Assembly: GCA_041676645.1 (NCBI GenBank)
Contig: JBAYRO010000119.1
Span: 1 to 8,091 of the forward strand
Reading direction: 5' to 3'
DNA: 8,091 nucleotides
Origin: JAMLIN01 sp041676645
GTDB lineage: Bacteria > Pseudomonadota > Gammaproteobacteria > Burkholderiales > Burkholderiaceae_E
Below the pieces are notes generated by a model. The model saw only the letters and a list, made by a program, of their open reading frames with translations. It was not told the DNA's origin and made no database searches. Positions 6,304 through 8,091 of this stretch are shown here, piece by piece (the first letter of the stretch is position 1; each line of letters starts with the position of its first letter). The translations under genes were made by a program, and so were the position numbers.

Positions 6304-7038
6304 TCAGAGATATAGGAGTGACTGGCGTTCTTCGGACGTCGTCTCGAAGCCGCGCTTCTGGTAGAAATCGAAGATCGCATCGACGACCCGCGCGGGGTCG
6401 TCGGTGATCTCGATCAGGTCGATGTCTTCCGCGGCGATCATGCCATGGGCGAGCAGCGACGCGCGCATCCACTCGATCAGGCCGCTCCAGTAGGCGGAAT
6501 CGATCAGGATCACCGGAATGCGCCGGCCCATGCCCGTCTGGATCAGGGTCAGGACCTCGAAGAGTTCGTCCAGGGTGCCGAAGCCGCCCGGCGCGGCGAC
6601 GAAGGCCGTCGCGTACTTCGCGAACGCGACCTTGCGCGCGAAGAAGTGCCGGAAGGTCAGGGAGACGTCCTGGTAGGGATTGCCGTGGGCCTCGAAGGGC
6701 AACTGGATGTTGAGCCCGATCGACGGCGATGCGCCCTCGTGGGCGCCGCGGTTGGCCGCCTCCATGATGCCGGGGCCGCCGCCCGAGACGACCGCGAAAC
6801 CGGCATCCGAGAGCCGGCGCGAGATTTCGACGGTGGTTTCGTACCAGTGATGGCCGGGCTGGATCCGGGCGCTGCCGAAGATCGATACCGCGGGGCGGAT
6901 CGAGGCGAGCTTTTCGGTGGCCTCGATGAACTCTGAGATAATCCCCAGGATATGCCATGATTCGCGCGCTTTCAGCGTGGTCGACCGCTCGCTGCTCGCG
7001 ATCTCTCGCAGTTGCGGAATATGCTTGCTAGGGGACAT
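6304..7038 (-). CDS. LOG-family (TIGR00730) nucleoside 5'-monophosphate phosphoribohydrolase
   Basis: A 244-residue Rossmann-fold protein of the LOG/lysine-decarboxylase-like family. Members cleave the N-glycosidic bond of nucleoside monophosphates, releasing the base and ribose 5-phosphate; in some organisms this activates cytokinins, while bacterial substrates are often ordinary or modified AMP-type nucleotides. Visible motifs are VSIFGSAR (51-58), SGGGPGIMEAANRGA (85-99) and the signature PGGFGTLDE (150-158). Arg135 in HFFARK and Glu158 are spaced 23 residues apart, like the catalytic Arg/Glu pair of characterised LOG enzymes, so the active site appears intact. The older label lysine decarboxylase should not be used. 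About 45 residues precede the first Rossmann strand, as in the longer proteobacterial subgroup. The start is ATG 7038-7036; no in-frame ATG, GTG or TTG lies between it and the conserved part. The only purine-rich site upstream, AGGAG, is 13 nt away, which is long. It heads the leftward LOG-thrB-BPSS1780 cluster. Its substrate is unknown. Confidence 0.9.
   Translation of the reverse strand: MSPSKHIPQLREIASSERSTTLKARESWHILGIISEFIEATEKLASIRPAVSIFGSARIQPGHHWYETTVEISRRLSDAGFAVVSGGGPGIMEAANRGAHEGASPSIGLNIQLPFEAHGNPYQDVSLTFRHFFARKVAFAKYATAFVAAPGGFGTLDELFEVLTLIQTGMGRRIPVILIDSAYWSGLIEWMRASLLAHGMIAAEDIDLIEITDDPARVVDAIFDFYQKRGFETTSEERQSLLYL
6934..6942 (+). promoter_or_regulatory. Possible extended -10 promoter element for polA
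   Basis: TGAGATAAT fits the extended -10 pattern TG-N-TATAAT with one mismatch. It lies about 95 nt upstream of the polA ATG, inside the coding sequence of the divergent LOG gene, in one of the few A/T-rich spots here. No convincing -35 hexamer stands about 17 nt further upstream. It is offered because polA has no intergenic space of its own for a promoter; evidence is by motif only. Confidence 0.28.
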
Positions 7039-8091
7039 GACCGAAAAAACGCTCCTGCTGGTCGACGGGTCCAGTTTTCTGTACCGCGCCTTTCACGCAT
7101 TGCCCGATATGCGCAACCGCGACGGGGAACCGACCGGCGCGATCTACGGCATGGTCGCAATGCTACGGCGTCTGCGCGCCGACGCAAAATTGAATCGCGG
7201 CGCCACCCACGGGGCGGTCGTCTTCGATCCGCCCGGCAAGACCTTCCGCGACGACATCTATCCCGAGTACAAGGCGAACCGGGCCGCGATGCCCGACGAC
7301 CTGCGTCGCCAGATCCCGGTCATCCATGAACTGGTGCGGGCGCTCGGCTGGCCTCTGGTGATGCTCCCCGGGATGGAGGCCGATGACGTCATCGGCACCC
7401 TGGCGGCACAGGCCAGCGCCCGGGGCGCCCGGACCCTGGTGTCGACCGGCGACAAGGATCTCGCCCAGCTCGTCGACGAGCGGGTCACCCTGTTCAACAC
7501 CATGCCCCGCGATGTCGGCGCCATCGAATGGCTCGATCCGGCGGCCGTCGAGGCCAAGTTCGGGGTGCCTCCCGAGCGCATCGTCGACTGGCTCAGTCTC
7601 GTCGGCGACACCGTCGACAATGTCCCGGGCGTCGACAAGGTGGGCCCCAAGACGGCGGTGAAATGGCTGGCGAAGTACGGCTCGCTCGACGAGATCATCG
7701 CCCATGCCGACGAGATCCCCGGCAAGGTCGGCGAGAACCTGCGGGCGGCCCTCGACTGGCTGCCGGTCGCGCGGGAACTGGTGACCGTGAAGCTCGATTG
7801 CGAACTGCCCCCCGAGATCACCGAGGCCGACGGCAGCCTGGGCTTTGCGGACGAGTCCCTGGCCGAACTGCGGACCCTGTTCGAGCGTTGCAGCTTCCGC
7901 ACCTGGCTGCGCGATGTCGAAGACCGGCTGGCGGCCGAGGGCGGCGCGCAGGGCGCCGCGGCACCGGCCACCGGCGAGCCTGCCGTGCAGTACGAGACGA
8001 TCCTCTCGATGGCCGATCTCGATCGCTGGATCGCGACCATCCGGGAGGCGGAGCTGGTGGCCTTCGACACCGAGACCACCTCGCTCGACCC
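7037..8091 (+). CDS. polA: DNA polymerase I, N-terminal part (3' truncated by window edge)
   Basis: The first 351 residues of Pol I, which fills gaps, removes RNA primers and completes excision repair. Residues 1 to about 175 are the FEN-type 5'-3' exonuclease, with its acidic metal ligands present: Asp10 in LLLVDGSSFLYRAFH, Asp64 in VVFDPPGKTFRD, Glu114/Asp116/Asp117 in MEADDVIG and Asp139/Asp141 in STGDKDLAQ. The helix-hairpin-helix region follows (GDTVDNVPGVDKVGPKTAVK, 190-209). A linker rich in Ala and Gly (about 299-316) leads into the 3'-5' exonuclease-like domain, of which only the first motif FDTET (343-347; Asp344, Glu346) is seen. That DxE pair is intact, consistent with working proofreading, but the remaining exonuclease motifs and the polymerase domain lie outside. 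ATG 7037-7039 gives the expected MTEKTLLLVDGSS start. AGGGG at 7030-7034 is a good Shine-Dalgarno match but unusually close (2 nt). The ATG shares two bases with the divergent LOG start. Confidence 0.97.
   Translation, partial: MTEKTLLLVDGSSFLYRAFHALPDMRNRDGEPTGAIYGMVAMLRRLRADAKLNRGATHGAVVFDPPGKTFRDDIYPEYKANRAAMPDDLRRQIPVIHELVRALGWPLVMLPGMEADDVIGTLAAQASARGARTLVSTGDKDLAQLVDERVTLFNTMPRDVGAIEWLDPAAVEAKFGVPPERIVDWLSLVGDTVDNVPGVDKVGPKTAVKWLAKYGSLDEIIAHADEIPGKVGENLRAALDWLPVARELVTVKLDCELPPEITEADGSLGFADESLAELRTLFERCSFRTWLRDVEDRLAAEGGAQGAAAPATGEPAVQYETILSMADLDRWIATIREAELVAFDTETTSLD

Noticed and set aside
4657..6315. 552-codon plus-strand frame
   Set aside because: It is antisense to thrB and the BPSS1780-like gene, both with clear family features or membrane topology.
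5774..6958. 394-codon minus-strand frame spanning parts of thrB and LOG
   Set aside because: It is out of frame with both recognised proteins and Arg-rich; a shadow.

Overview
This window is high-GC, densely packed bacterial DNA, most likely from a betaproteobacterium. The evidence is the strong G/C third-position bias in every real gene and the gene order uvrD - BPSS1780-type membrane protein - thrB - polA, an order I recall from Burkholderiales and related groups. The predicted proteins, including the aminoglycoside-phosphotransferase-fold homoserine kinase and the UvrD C-terminal domain, fit this. I cannot assign a genus.

Layout, left to right. (1) The 3' end of an IclR-family regulator (+) runs to 342. 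(2) A 94-nt convergent gap holds a compound palindromic repeat with a perfect 27-bp inverted repeat, resembling a REP/REPIN element. (3) purU (-) encodes formyltetrahydrofolate deformylase. (4) A divergent spacer contains a short tandem repeat, followed by an unrecognised multi-pass membrane protein (+). (5) uvrD (+), DNA helicase II, starts 12 nt downstream of that gene. (6) A compact leftward cluster follows: LOG-family phosphoribohydrolase, then thrB, then a BPSS1780-like membrane protein. Its last gene overlaps the end of uvrD tail to tail by 14 nt. (7) polA (+) starts back to back with the LOG gene; the two ATG codons share two bases in the tetranucleotide CATG. polA runs off the right edge just after the first proofreading-exonuclease motif.

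Functionally this is a housekeeping region. uvrD and polA are the unwinding and resynthesis enzymes of nucleotide excision repair. thrB belongs to threonine synthesis. purU balances 10-formyl-THF against THF and formate, and the LOG enzyme hydrolyses nucleoside monophosphates. Nothing ties these into a new pathway.

I found no undescribed defence, mobile or biosynthetic system, no RNA genes and no CRISPR array. The points worth a second look are structural: the palindromic repeat after the IclR gene, the CATG start-start overlap at LOG/polA, a 13-bp perfect hairpin plus a 16-bp palindrome in the last codons of thrB next to the following gene's start, and a small hairpin just before the uvrD start.
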